This document shows, in pieces, positions 17,402-26,588 of a DNA stretch of 64,000 nt. This stretch comes from Streptomyces sp. NRRL S-350 (GTDB lineage: Bacteria; Actinomycetota; Actinomycetes; Streptomycetales; Streptomycetaceae). Under the pieces are notes generated by a model that did not search any database, had not been told where the DNA came from, and saw nothing but the letters and a program-made list of their open reading frames with translations. The position numbers were made by a program, and so were the translations under genes. Positions within the stretch are counted from its first letter, which is position 1; every line of letters starts with the position of its first letter. The stretch spans positions 62,001-126,000 of the forward strand of contig NZ_JOHO01000002.1 of NCBI RefSeq assembly GCF_000719705.1. The letters are read 5' to 3'.

Positions 17402-18154
17402 ATGCCCAGCAGCGCTGCCGTCGACAACCCGTGGTTCCGCCGGTTCAACCCGTCCGACTCCGCGCCCGCCCGGGTCGTGATCTTCCCGCACGCCGGCGGC
17501 TCGGCCAGCTACTACCTGGAGTACGCCAACGCGCTGGCGCCGCACGCGGATGTGCTCGCGGTCCAGTACCCGGGCCGCCAGAACCGGTTCATGGAACCGA
17601 CCATCGATTCGGTGCCGGAGCTCGCCGAGAAGCTGTACCGGGAGCTGCGGGACTGGACGGACCGTCCGCTGACCTTCTTCGGCCACAGCATGGGCGCGGC
17701 CGTCGCCTTCGAGACCGCCCGGTGCTTCGAGCGCGACGGCGTGCCCGGGCCCGAGCGGCTGGTCGTCTCGGCCGGCCGCGCGCCCTCGCTGCCCCGGGAC
17801 AGCGAGGTGCACAAGCTGCCGGACGACGAACTGCTCGCCACCGTCGTCGCCCTCGGCGGCACCGACGAGCGCATCCTCTCCATCCCCGCGCTGCGCGAGC
17901 TGGTCCTGCCGGCCCTGCGCGCCGACTACACCGCCATCGAGACGTACCGCAGCGCCCCGGACGCGACCGTGTCGCTGCCCATCACCGGCCTGGTGGGGGA
18001 GACCGACCCGAACGCCACGGTCGAGCAGGTCGGCCGGTGGGACCGGCACACCACCGGCGCCTTCGACCTGCGAGTCTTCCCGGGTGGGCACTTCTACCTG
18101 GCGGACCGGACCGAGGACGTCGTCCAGGTGCTCACCGCGCACCTGCGCGACTGA
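17402..18154 (+). CDS. Type II thioesterase (GrsT/RifR family)
   Basis: A 250-residue alpha/beta hydrolase from ATG at 17402, preceded by AGAGAGG. It opens with a strand then FPHAGGSASYY, and has the nucleophile motif GHSMGA (Ser about 97), DLRVFPGGHFYL with the catalytic His near 227, and an Asp in GETDPN. Type II thioesterases clear misprimed acyl or aminoacyl groups from carrier domains of PKS/NRPS enzymes. The nearest synthetase in view is the Pls-like gene 16 kb away on the other strand, so its partner may be elsewhere. A StyA-like flavoprotein follows on the same strand. Confidence 0.9.
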   Translation: MPSSAAVDNPWFRRFNPSDSAPARVVIFPHAGGSASYYLEYANALAPHADVLAVQYPGRQNRFMEPTIDSVPELAEKLYRELRDWTDRPLTFFGHSMGAAVAFETARCFERDGVPGPERLVVSAGRAPSLPRDSEVHKLPDDELLATVVALGGTDERILSIPALRELVLPALRADYTAIETYRSAPDATVSLPITGLVGETDPNATVEQVGRWDRHTTGAFDLRVFPGGHFYLADRTEDVVQVLTAHLRD

Positions 18155-18230
18155 GCCGGCCCGGGCGCGGCTGATCCCGCCCGGCCCGCCACCCGGCCCG
18201 CCGTCCGTACTGCCGGCGGCACAACCGTCC

Positions 18231-18306
18231 ACCGACGTCCGGACCGACGTCCGGACCGACGTCCGGACCGACGTCCGGACCGACGTCCGGACCGACGTCC
18301 GGACCG
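18231..18306. repeat. Six tandem copies of a 12-bp unit
   Basis: ACCGACGTCCGG is repeated six times exactly from 18231 to 18302, then four further matching bases. It sits between the thioesterase stop and the flavoprotein start. The unit holds two overlapping palindromes (GACGTC and, across the junction, TCCGGA), so it could be a multi-site protein-binding array or a slippage minisatellite. Confidence 0.95.
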
Positions 18307-18375
18307 GTGACCGCGCCCCGCCCGCTGGGCTACTGTGCGGCGTGACGAACCGTCAACAGATCACCGGGAGGCCGT

Positions 18376-19623
18376 GTGCGCCGGATCGCCGTCGTCGGAG
18401 CAGGCCAGGCCGGCCTGCAGCTCGCGCTCGGGCTGCAGGCGGACGGGTGCGAGGTGACGATGGTCGCCGAGCGCACCCCGGAGCAGGTGCGCGGCGGCCG
18501 GGTGCTGTCCACGCAGGCGCTGTTCGGCCCGGCGCTGCGGATCGAGGCGGCCGCCGGGCTGGACCTCTGGGCGGGACGCGCGCCGGCGGTCCCCGCGGTC
18601 GAGGCGGTGCTGGTGGCGCCCCCGGCCGTGCGGGCACTGGAGTTCACCATGACGCTCGACGAGCCCGCCCAGTCGGTGGACCAGCGGCTCAAGCTGGCCG
18701 GCTGGCTGGAGCTGCTGGTCGAGCGGGGCGGCCGCGTCGAGTACCGGTCGCTGGACCGGGCCGGGCTGTACGAGCTGGCCCGCCGGCACGAACTGACGGT
18801 GGTGGCGGCCGGACGCGGCGAGCTGGCCGGGATCTTCGCCCGCGATCCGGCCCGCTCGCCCTTCGACCGGCCCCAGCGGGCGCTGTCCTGCCTGTACACG
18901 CACGGCGTCGGCTCGCCCGACCCGAGCGCCGGGCCCCGCGCGCGGATGCACGCCCTGCCCGGTCTCGGCGAGCTGTACCTGCAGCCGGCGCTCACGCTCT
19001 CCGGGCCCTGCGAGATCCTGCTGTGGGAGGCGCTGCCCGGCGGCCCGCTGGACGCGTTCGGCGACGCTCCGGCGCCGGACGTCCAACTGGCGCGGATCCG
19101 TGCGCTGTTGGGCGAGTACCTGCCGTGGGAGGCGGAGTTCTGGGCGGAGGCGGAACCGACCGATGCCGGGGCGGGGCTGTTCGGAGCGGTCACCCCGACG
19201 GTCCGGCGTGCGGTGGCCGAACTGGGTTCCGGGGTGGACGCCGTCCATGTCCTGGGCCTCGGTGACGCGGTGGTGGTGAACGACCCGATCACCGGGCAGG
19301 GTGCGAACAGCGCCGCCCGGGCGGCGGAGGCCTGCCGGCGGGCGGTCGTCGAGCACGGCGACGCCCCGTTCACGGCCGACTGGATGTGCCGGACCGCCGA
19401 ACGCTTCTGGCAGCAACACGCCCGCCACACCGTGGAGTTCACCACGGCGATGCTGACCGTGCCGGACCACCTCCAGGGCGTGTTCGCGGCCGCCGCCGAG
19501 CACGAGGAGGTCGCCCGCCGCCTCGCCAACACCTACGCCGAGCCGAGCGACCACGCCGCCTGGCTGGCCACCCCGGAACTGACCGCCGCGTACCTCGCCT
19601 CGCTGGGAGCCTCACCACAGTAG
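18376..19623 (+). CDS. StyA-like FAD-dependent monooxygenase
   Basis: A 415-residue flavoprotein from GTG at 18376, after GGGAGGCC. FAD-binding GAGQAGLQLALGLQ starts near residue 8, and the second nucleotide contact GLGDAVVVNDPITGQGAN lies near 296. The helical end and low similarity to Rieske or p-hydroxybenzoate types fit the styrene monooxygenase StyA (group E) family, which uses FADH2 from a separate reductase. No reductase gene is in the window. The neighbouring thioesterase suggests a role in tailoring a natural product, which is inference. Confidence 0.82.
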   Translation: MRRIAVVGAGQAGLQLALGLQADGCEVTMVAERTPEQVRGGRVLSTQALFGPALRIEAAAGLDLWAGRAPAVPAVEAVLVAPPAVRALEFTMTLDEPAQSVDQRLKLAGWLELLVERGGRVEYRSLDRAGLYELARRHELTVVAAGRGELAGIFARDPARSPFDRPQRALSCLYTHGVGSPDPSAGPRARMHALPGLGELYLQPALTLSGPCEILLWEALPGGPLDAFGDAPAPDVQLARIRALLGEYLPWEAEFWAEAEPTDAGAGLFGAVTPTVRRAVAELGSGVDAVHVLGLGDAVVVNDPITGQGANSAARAAEACRRAVVEHGDAPFTADWMCRTAERFWQQHARHTVEFTTAMLTVPDHLQGVFAAAAEHEEVARRLANTYAEPSDHAAWLATPELTAAYLASLGASPQ

Positions 19624-19658
19624 TTCCGTGGCGGGGGTTCCGCGGCAGTGGTTCCGTA

Positions 19659-19683
19659 GGGGCCGTTTCGTGGGAACGGCCCC
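19659..19683. terminator. Hairpin after the StyA-like gene
   Basis: Arms GGGGCCGTT (19659-19667) and AACGGCCCC (19675-19683) pair perfectly around a 7-base loop, 36 bases after the stop. Confidence 0.65.
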
Positions 19684-19831
19684 GGCCACTCGCCCGGCGG
19701 GAGCCCGTCCGCAGGGCCCGAAGCAGCGCCCGGTCGGGGCCGCCAGGAGCGGCGGACGGCCGCACTTGCCCCGGGCCCGTCCGCGGGACGACGCTGGGAG
19801 GAAGACGGTTAACGGGGCGGGAGGCATCCCC

Positions 19832-20287
19832 GTGGACGGACACCAGCCCGCGGACCGGTCCGCCAGCGGTCACCGGAGCGTGCCGCACACGGCGGACCTG
19901 CGGGTGGAGGCCTGGGCGCCGACGGCCGAAGGCTGCATCGGCGAACTGGTGCACGCCGTCGTCGCCGGCTTCGCCGACCTGGCCGGCGCCCGGATCGTCG
20001 GCGAGCGCGACTGCACCGTGCTGGCGGTGAGCGACGCGGACCTGCTCGCGGGCGTCCTCGAGGAGGTCATCTACCGGATGGACGCCGACGGCGAACTGCC
20101 CGTCGCCCTCGCCGTCAGCCGGATCGAGGGGCTGGACGGAGCCCGGACGGTGGCGGTTCGCTTCCGGATGGCCGACACCGCCACCGCCGCCCTCGTCGGC
20201 GCCGTGCCGAAGGCCGTCTCGCTGTCCGACCTGGACCTGCGCGCCGGGCCGGGCGGCTGGACCTGCCAGGTCACCGTGGACGTCTGA
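19832..20287 (+). CDS. Archease, cofactor of RtcB RNA ligase
   Basis: A 151-residue protein from GTG at 19832, seven bases after GGGAGG, which is the usual archease length. It begins SVPHTADLRVEAWAPTAEG near residue 13, the diagnostic HTAD box, and ends VTVDV with the C-terminal acidic residue the family uses to hold a divalent metal. The mid-section LLAGVLEEVIYRMDADGEL matches the family core. Archease accelerates guanylylation and turnover of RtcB and widens its nucleotide use. The rtcB gene follows 114 bp downstream on the same strand, so the two probably form an operon. Confidence 0.88.
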   Translation: MDGHQPADRSASGHRSVPHTADLRVEAWAPTAEGCIGELVHAVVAGFADLAGARIVGERDCTVLAVSDADLLAGVLEEVIYRMDADGELPVALAVSRIEGLDGARTVAVRFRMADTATAALVGAVPKAVSLSDLDLRAGPGGWTCQVTVDV

Positions 20288-20288
20288 A

Positions 20289-20358
20289 CCCGGGCCGACC
20301 CGGGGCTGACCCGGGCAGATCCGGGGCCGACCCGGGCTGACTCGGAGCCGACCCGGGC
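20289..20358. repeat. Imperfect short repeats with CCCGGG cores between archease and rtcB
   Basis: Seven imperfect units of 10-11 bases, alternating forms of ACCCGGGCCG and ACCCGGGCTG, fill the spacer. The CCCGGG cores are self-complementary, so transcripts of this gap could fold into several alternative hairpins that might set the archease/RtcB ratio. Confidence 0.75.
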
Positions 20359-20401
20359 TTGCGGCGGACACCGCCGAAACCTCGAAAGCGGGGCGAACGA
20401 C

Positions 20402-21829
20402 GTGGAGATCGTCCTGGCGGCGGCCGGCCGCCACCGCTGGCGGATCGAGCCGCGCCCGCCGATGCGGGTGCCCGGCGTGGTGTTCGCGTCCGGCGCGCTG
20501 CTGCCGCAGGCCGCCGGCGACAAGGCGCTGGAGCAGGTGGCGAACGTGGCGACCCTGCCCGGGATCGTCCGCGCCTCCTACGCGATGCCCGACGTGCACT
20601 GGGGCTACGGCTTCCCGATCGGCGGGGTCGCCGCCACCGACACCGAGGAGGGCGGGGTGGTCTCGCCCGGCGGAGTCGGCTTCGACATCTCGTGCGGGGT
20701 CAGGCTGCTGGCCGCCGGCGTCCAGCGCGACGAGCTCGACCCCGAGCGGATCCGCCGCCTGATGGACCTGCTGGACCGCACCGTCCCGCGCGGCCTCGGC
20801 CGCGGCGGCCTGTGGCAGCTGTCCGGACCGGAGGAACTGGACGAACTCCTGCTCGGCGGCGCCCGCTACGCCGTCGAGCACGGCCACGGCGTGCCGCGCG
20901 ACCTGGAACGCTGCGAGGACGGCGGGGTACTGGACGGCGCGGCCCCCGGCCAGGTGAGCACCCGGGCCGTCGAACGCGGGCTGGGGCAGGTCGGCAGCCT
21001 CGGCTCGGCCAACCACTTCCTGGAGGTGCAGGCCGTCGACCGGGTGCACGACGACCGGACCGCGGCCGCCTTCGGGCTGCGGCCCGGCCAGGTGTGCGTC
21101 ATGATCCACTGCGGTTCGCGCGGCCTCGGCCACCAGATCTGCACCGACCACGTCCGCGCCATGGACCGCGAACTGCACCGCTACCGGATCGACCTCCCCG
21201 ACCGCCAACTCGCCTGCACCCCGGTCGACTCGCCCCGCGGCCGCGCCTACCTGGGAGCGATGACCGCCGCCGCCAACTACGGCCGGGCCAACCGCCAACT
21301 GCTCTCCGAGGCGGCCCGCCGAGCCTTCGCCACCGCGCTCGGCGTCGGACTCGACCTGGTCTACGACGTCTCGCACAACCTCGCCAAGCTGGAGACCCAC
21401 GAAGTCGACGGCGTACCCCGGAAGCTGTGCGTCCACCGCAAGGGCGCCACCCGCGCCCTGCCGCCCGGCGACCCGGGCCTGCCCGCCGACCTGGTTGCGG
21501 CCGGGCAACCGGTGCTGGTGCCGGGCACCATGGGCACCGCCTCGTACGTCATGGTCGGCCGGCCCGGCAACGAGGCCTTCCACTCCGCCTGCCACGGCGC
21601 CGGCCGGGTGCTGAGCCGACACCAGGCGCTGCGCACCGTGCGCGGGGAGCGGCTCCGGAGCGACCTTGAGGCGCGCGGCATCGCGGTGCGGCCGACCTCG
21701 TGGCGGGCACTGGCCGAGGAGACACCCGAGGCGTACAAGGACGTCGACGCGGTGGCCGCCGTCACCGAGGCTGCCGGGCTGGCCCGGCCGGTCGCCCGCC
21801 TGGTGCCGCTGGGCGTGTGCAAGGGGTGA
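20402..21829 (+). CDS. rtcB: RtcB-type 3'-phosphate RNA ligase
   Basis: A 475-residue enzyme from GTG at 20402. RtcB joins 2',3'-cyclic or 3'-phosphate ends to 5'-OH ends using GTP and Mn2+. Landmarks in order: [19 protein letters not shown] (about 61), [11 protein letters not shown] with the metal Cys (about 100), [13 protein letters not shown] with a metal His (about 210), [25 protein letters not shown] (about 322), [13 protein letters not shown], and [10 protein letters not shown] with the guanylylated His (about 398). All key residues are intact. Its length is that of the long archaeal/bacterial form that depends on archease, which is encoded just upstream. Confidence 0.95.
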   Translation: MEIVLAAAGRHRWRIEPRPPMRVPGVVFASGALLPQAAGDKALEQVANVATLPGIVRASYAMPDVHWGYGFPIGGVAATDTEEGGVVSPGGVGFDISCGVRLLAAGVQRDELDPERIRRLMDLLDRTVPRGLGRGGLWQLSGPEELDELLLGGARYAVEHGHGVPRDLERCEDGGVLDGAAPGQVSTRAVERGLGQVGSLGSANHFLEVQAVDRVHDDRTAAAFGLRPGQVCVMIHCGSRGLGHQICTDHVRAMDRELHRYRIDLPDRQLACTPVDSPRGRAYLGAMTAAANYGRANRQLLSEAARRAFATALGVGLDLVYDVSHNLAKLETHEVDGVPRKLCVHRKGATRALPPGDPGLPADLVAAGQPVLVPGTMGTASYVMVGRPGNEAFHSACHGAGRVLSRHQALRTVRGERLRSDLEARGIAVRPTSWRALAEETPEAYKDVDAVAAVTEAAGLARPVARLVPLGVCKG

Positions 21830-21926
21830 GCCGCCCGGCCCGCCCCGTTCCGGCCGCGTCCCTCGACATGCCCGGCCGGGCGCGCTTTGATGTCGAGCGC
21901 ATCCTTCACAGGAGCAGGAGGTGGTC

Positions 21927-23038
<1,112 letters not shown>

Positions 23039-23042
<4 letters not shown>

Positions 23043-23875
23043 CCCCGGCCACCGTCAGCCGCCGCCTTCCGCTGGTCTGGCTCGCCCTGCACCGGCGGCG
23101 TCGGATGCTGCTCTCGCTGCTGCTCGGCATGGTCGTCTTCGAGACCCTGATCGTGGTGATCGCCGGGACCGTCCCGGCCGGCGACCTGTTCGGTGCCGCC
23201 CGCCGCAACCCGCCCGGCGCGTTCCGGGCCTTCAGCGGCTCCAACAGCGACATCTCCATCGCCAGCTACCCCGGCCTGCTCGGGGCCGGGCTCACCCATC
23301 CCTTCTGGATCGCCCTCCAGCTCACCGTGATCGGTTCGCTCGGCGCCGCCGCCGTCGCGGCCGACGTCGAGTCCGGCACGATCGAGCTGCTGATGACCCG
23401 CCCGGTCTCCCGGCGCCGACTGCTCGCCGAACGGACCGGAGCGCTCGTCGCCGCCTCGGTGGCGCTCAACGCAGCCGCCACGCTCACCGTCGCGCTCGGC
23501 GTCGCGTTCTCCCCGAAGCTGCGCGCCGCCGTCCCGGAGGGCGCGGTGTTCACCGCCGGACTGCTCGGCTGCGCCCTCACGTTCTGCCTGACCGGCCCGG
23601 TCCTGGCGGTCTCCGCGCTCAGCCGGCGCCGGGCGCACGTGATCGGCGCGGCCGTCGTCTTCGGGGCGGTCGGCTTCGCGCTCAACTTCGTCGCGCTCGC
23701 CTGGTCCCCGGCGCGGCCACTGCGCTACCTCAGCCCGTTCCACTACTACGCTCCGGGCGACGTGCTCGGCCACGGTGGTGTGCCGTGGGCGGCGCTGGGC
23801 CTGCTCACCGGCGTCGGTCTGCTCGGCCTGCTGGCGGCGTTCCGGTTGCTGGAGCGGCGAGACCTCGCGATCTAG
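23039..23875 (+). CDS. ABC-2 type permease
   Basis: A 278-residue protein with GTG at 23039 overlapping the ATPase stop (GTGA). About six membrane helices are visible, starting LLSLLLGMVVFETLIVVIAG near residue 22. The ESGTIELLMTRPVSRRRLLAER segment (about 118-139) is the typical cytosolic coupling element of ABC-2 permeases. It forms a two-gene exporter with the preceding ATPase. Confidence 0.88.
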
Positions 23876-23924
23876 CGTCTGCTGCCGACGTGGAGCAAGG
23901 TCGGGGATGACCACGGCCCGTGGA

Positions 23925-24190
23925 CGTGGTGACCTGACGAACGGCCGGTGGAGCGGCTGGAGCCGCTAACGCCGGTAGGCAAGAAGTCGGGCAGCCCGCT
24001 TACCTGGGGCCGTCGGCAACTGATCGACGGCGTACGGTGGCGGACCCGGACCGGCTCGCCGTGCCGTGGGTCTCCTTCGAGCAGCTTCAGGCCGAGGCCG
24101 ACGCAAGGGCCTGACCACGGGGGGCGTAAGCGTGGACTCCATCATCGTCCCGGCTCATCAGTACGCCGCCGGGCGCGAAAGAGGGGGCCG
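23925..24190 (+). pseudogene. Decayed IS5-family transposase fragment
   Basis: Pieces of an IS5-type transposase N-terminus occur in order but in three frames: a DLTNGRW segment near 23931, MERLEPLTPVGKKSGSPLTW then GRRQLIDGVRWRTRTG from 23948, FEQLQAEADA near 24078, and SVDSIIVPAHQYAAG near 24133. The expected block between RTRTG and LQA (including the YGPW/RRWQ region) is missing, and at least two frameshifts are present. No terminal inverted repeats were found. Confidence 0.75.
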
Positions 24191-24307
24191 GCGCCACCGC
24201 GCTGTCGCCACGAGCTGCGGCAGGTCCGCTGTCCGCCATCACGCAACCGTGCCGGTCGCGGCGACAAAGGAGTGGCCGTGTGACACATCCGCTGCAACCA
24301 TGCGGCC

Positions 24308-24589
24308 GTGAACCCGAATCTTCCCGACGGATGGACGATCGAGCGGGTCCGCCGCGCATCGGGCGATGCCGAAGCGGATCGGCTCTCGCTCGAACGACTC
24401 GTCGTGGTCGCGCGATACGACTCCGCTGACTACGACGTCCTCGAGCCTGACCTCATCCTCTCCGTCGGCGGCCTGTGCCTTGCAAGAGTCGGTGACGAGT
24501 GGTTCATGGGAGAGATCGACGTCGACGGGTCCGTGATCTGCTGGGCTTCGTACGGCCCTGACCTGGCCGAAGCCATCCGCGGACTGTGA
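24308..24589 (+). CDS. Small uncharacterised protein with atypical codon use
   Basis: A 93-residue acidic protein from GTG at 24308 (MNPNLPDGWTIERVRRASGD, ending DLAEAIRGL). It uses codons rare in this genome (CTT, AGA, CGA, GCA, CCT, GAT) and is less GC-rich than its neighbours. With the transposase remnant just upstream, this suggests acquired DNA. It resembles small immunity-like or SMI1-like proteins in size and composition, but no family can be assigned. Confidence 0.6.
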   Translation: MNPNLPDGWTIERVRRASGDAEADRLSLERLVVVARYDSADYDVLEPDLILSVGGLCLARVGDEWFMGEIDVDGSVICWASYGPDLAEAIRGL

Positions 24590-24667
24590 GCTGAAGGCAG
24601 CGGGATCGACCACCTGCACCACACGCCCTGGCGCCGCGAGCCCCACCCGACGGGGTTTCGGGCCTCC

Positions 24668-25579
24668 CTAGACGCACCCGCGGGCCACGGCGAGCAGGTG
24701 TTCGCGGACCAGGGCGACGTGCGGGTCGGCCGAAGCGGCCGGGCGGCGAACCAGGTAGGCGGTGTTGATCGGCGGGTCGGCCGGCTCGTGCAGCAACCGA
24801 ATCGCCCCGGAGGCGAGTTCGGCCCGGCACAGGTAGGCCGGCAGTACGCTCCAGCCCGCGCCCGCCGTGACCGCCGCCAGGACCGCCCGCAGGTCCGGCA
24901 CGGTGACCGCGGCCCGGGCGTGCAGTCGCCGGTCGAAGACGTGCCGCCAGTACCGGCGGACGATCGGCAGGTCTTCGGCGTAGCTGAGCAGCGGGACCTC
25001 CGCGAGCGCGTCGGGGAGCTCCCGGCCGGCCAGCCGCTCGGCCCACACCGAGGCGGCGACCAGGACGAACTCCTCGTCGGCCAGCGGTTCGGCGAGCAGG
25101 GCCCGGCCGCGGGGGCGCCGGGTGGCGACCACCAGGTCGTGCCGTCCGGCCCGCAGTTCCTCCAGCAGCGGGTCGGTCAGCCCGGTGGTCACCCGTAGCT
25201 GAACGCCCTCGGCGACCAGCGGTGCGAGCGCCGCCAGCAGGACGGTGCCCAGGAACTCCGCCGGCCCGGCGAGGTGCACGGGCTCCGGCACGCCGCCGCC
25301 CCGCCCGTCGGCGAGGCCCGCCAGCCGGTCCAGCGGGACGGCCAGACGGGCGGCGAGGTCGTCGGCGTACGGCAGCGGGCTGACCCCGCGTGCCTGGCGC
25401 TCGAACAGCTCCCGGCCGAACCGCTGCTCCAGGGCGCGGATCTGCGCGGTGACCGTGGACTGGGACAGGCCCAGCAGGTGTGCGGCCGCCGTGAAGGAGC
25501 CGGCGCGGTGCACGGCCAGGAAGGTCCGCAGGTGGTTGAGGTCCAGCGGGCCGGAGCCCGGCGGCAGCCGATCGCTCAT
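24668..25579 (-). CDS. LysR-family transcriptional regulator
   Basis: A 303-residue regulator from ATG at 25579. The HTH, DLNHLRTFLAVHRAGSFTAA then LGLSQSTVTAQIRALE, spans about residues 13-55, followed by the periplasmic-binding-like effector domain with VHLAGPAEFLGTVLLAAL and GAGWSVLPAYL. It is divergent from a DJ-1/PfpI-family gene across 174 bp that holds a strong inverted repeat, the classic LysR arrangement of co-regulation. The inducer is unknown. Confidence 0.92.
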   Translation of the reverse strand: MSDRLPPGSGPLDLNHLRTFLAVHRAGSFTAAAHLLGLSQSTVTAQIRALEQRFGRELFERQARGVSPLPYADDLAARLAVPLDRLAGLADGRGGGVPEPVHLAGPAEFLGTVLLAALAPLVAEGVQLRVTTGLTDPLLEELRAGRHDLVVATRRPRGRALLAEPLADEEFVLVAASVWAERLAGRELPDALAEVPLLSYAEDLPIVRRYWRHVFDRRLHARAAVTVPDLRAVLAAVTAGAGWSVLPAYLCRAELASGAIRLLHEPADPPINTAYLVRRPAASADPHVALVREHLLAVARGCV

Positions 25580-25597
25580 GCCGCGAGCCTACGGGAT

Positions 25598-25643
25598 CCC
25601 GATGGCTCGGCCGCCCGTGGAAGGCATCGGGATTCCGATGCCT
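25598..25643. promoter_or_regulatory. LysR-type operator between divergent genes
   Basis: A perfect inverted repeat, AGGCATCGG (25622-25630) and CCGATGCCT (25635-25643) with a 4-base spacer, is joined by a related half-site CCCGATGGCT at 25598-25607. Two sites of unequal quality between divergent genes fit a LysR recognition and activation pair. Confidence 0.7.
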
Positions 25644-25753
25644 CGTATCGCGTGGCCCATTGGTTCCCGCGGGCTCGACCGGGCTAGCTTCGACGATGTG
25701 AGCGCCGCGGCGGGGCCGTCGCGGCGGGGACCGCACCCTTGGAGGCACCCACC

Positions 25754-26425
25754 ATGGCCGACATCCTGTTCGTCCTTACCGGCGCGGACGTCTGGACTCT
25801 GAACGACGGCACCAAGCACCCGACCGGCTTCTGGGCGGAGGAGGCCGTCGTCCCGTACCAGGCCTTCACCGCCGCCGGCCACCGGGTCACCGTCGCCACC
25901 CCGGGCGGCGTCGTCCCGGTCGCCGACCGGGCCAGCCTGACCGACCCGGCGACGGTCGAGGCACTGGAGGCGATCGCCGAGTTCCGGCAGCCGCTCGTCC
26001 TGGCCGACGTCGACCCGGCCGACTACGACGCCGTGTTCTACCCCGGCGGCCACGGCCCGATGGAGGACCTGGCGGTCGACGCGGACTCGGGCCGGCTGCT
26101 CACCGAGGCGCTGGCCTCCGGCCGTCCGCTCGGCGTGGTCTGCCACGGTCCGGCCGCCCTGCTCGCCGCCCGCACCGAGGACGGCGGCTCGCCGTTCGCC
26201 GGGTACCGGCTGACCGGCTTCACCAACGCCGAGGAGACCCAGGCCGGCCTGGCGGACCGGGCGCCCTGGCTGCTCCAGGACCGGCTGGTCGGCCTCGGGG
26301 CGGACTTCGAGGAGGGCGAGCCCTGGGCGCCGCACGCGGTGGTCGACCGCAACCTCGTGACCGGCCAGAACCCGGCCTCCTCGGCCCTGACGGCCGCCGA
26401 ACTGCTGAAGCTGCTGGCGGCGTAG
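25754..26425 (+). CDS. DJ-1/PfpI (class I glutamine amidotransferase-like) protein
   Basis: A 223-residue protein from ATG at 25754, eight bases after TTGGAGG. The nucleophile elbow VVCHGPAAL puts the reactive Cys at about 130. FYPGGHGPMEDL (about 96) and the N-terminal VLTGADVWTLNDG-K-PTGFW motif are those of Hsp31-like glyoxalase/deglycase members of the DJ-1 superfamily. These act on methylglyoxal or glycated substrates without cofactor. It is divergent from, and presumably activated by, the LysR regulator. Confidence 0.88.
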   Translation: MADILFVLTGADVWTLNDGTKHPTGFWAEEAVVPYQAFTAAGHRVTVATPGGVVPVADRASLTDPATVEALEAIAEFRQPLVLADVDPADYDAVFYPGGHGPMEDLAVDADSGRLLTEALASGRPLGVVCHGPAALLAARTEDGGSPFAGYRLTGFTNAEETQAGLADRAPWLLQDRLVGLGADFEEGEPWAPHAVVDRNLVTGQNPASSALTAAELLKLLAA

Positions 26426-26485
26426 CGGCGGGGCCCGCGGTTGCCGCGGGGCTGAGGCCGCCGAGCACTCCGAAGCGCTCGATCG

Positions 26486-26515
26486 GCCCGACCGGTTCAC
26501 GCGGACCGGTCGGGC
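26486..26515. terminator. Bidirectional terminator between convergent genes
   Basis: A perfect 11-bp stem, GCCCGACCGGT (26486-26496) with its complement (26505-26515) and an 8-base loop, lies between the convergent DJ-1 and carboxylesterase genes. Confidence 0.8.
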
Positions 26516-26588
26516 TCTCGGGCTGTCGCGCGCAGGGGCGCGCGACGTTCCGTGGGTGCCGCGCCTCCGTGCAGTGGGGGGCGGGGGG

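Noticed and set aside
18231..18306. CRISPR array
   Set aside because: The units are 12 bp and directly abutting, with no spacers and no cas genes nearby.
1..21829. A single biosynthetic gene cluster joining the Pls-like synthetase, thioesterase and StyA-like oxygenase
   Set aside because: Intervening genes are unrelated self-contained modules on both strands with their own regulators. Distance and orientation do not support one cluster, though pathway links remain possible.
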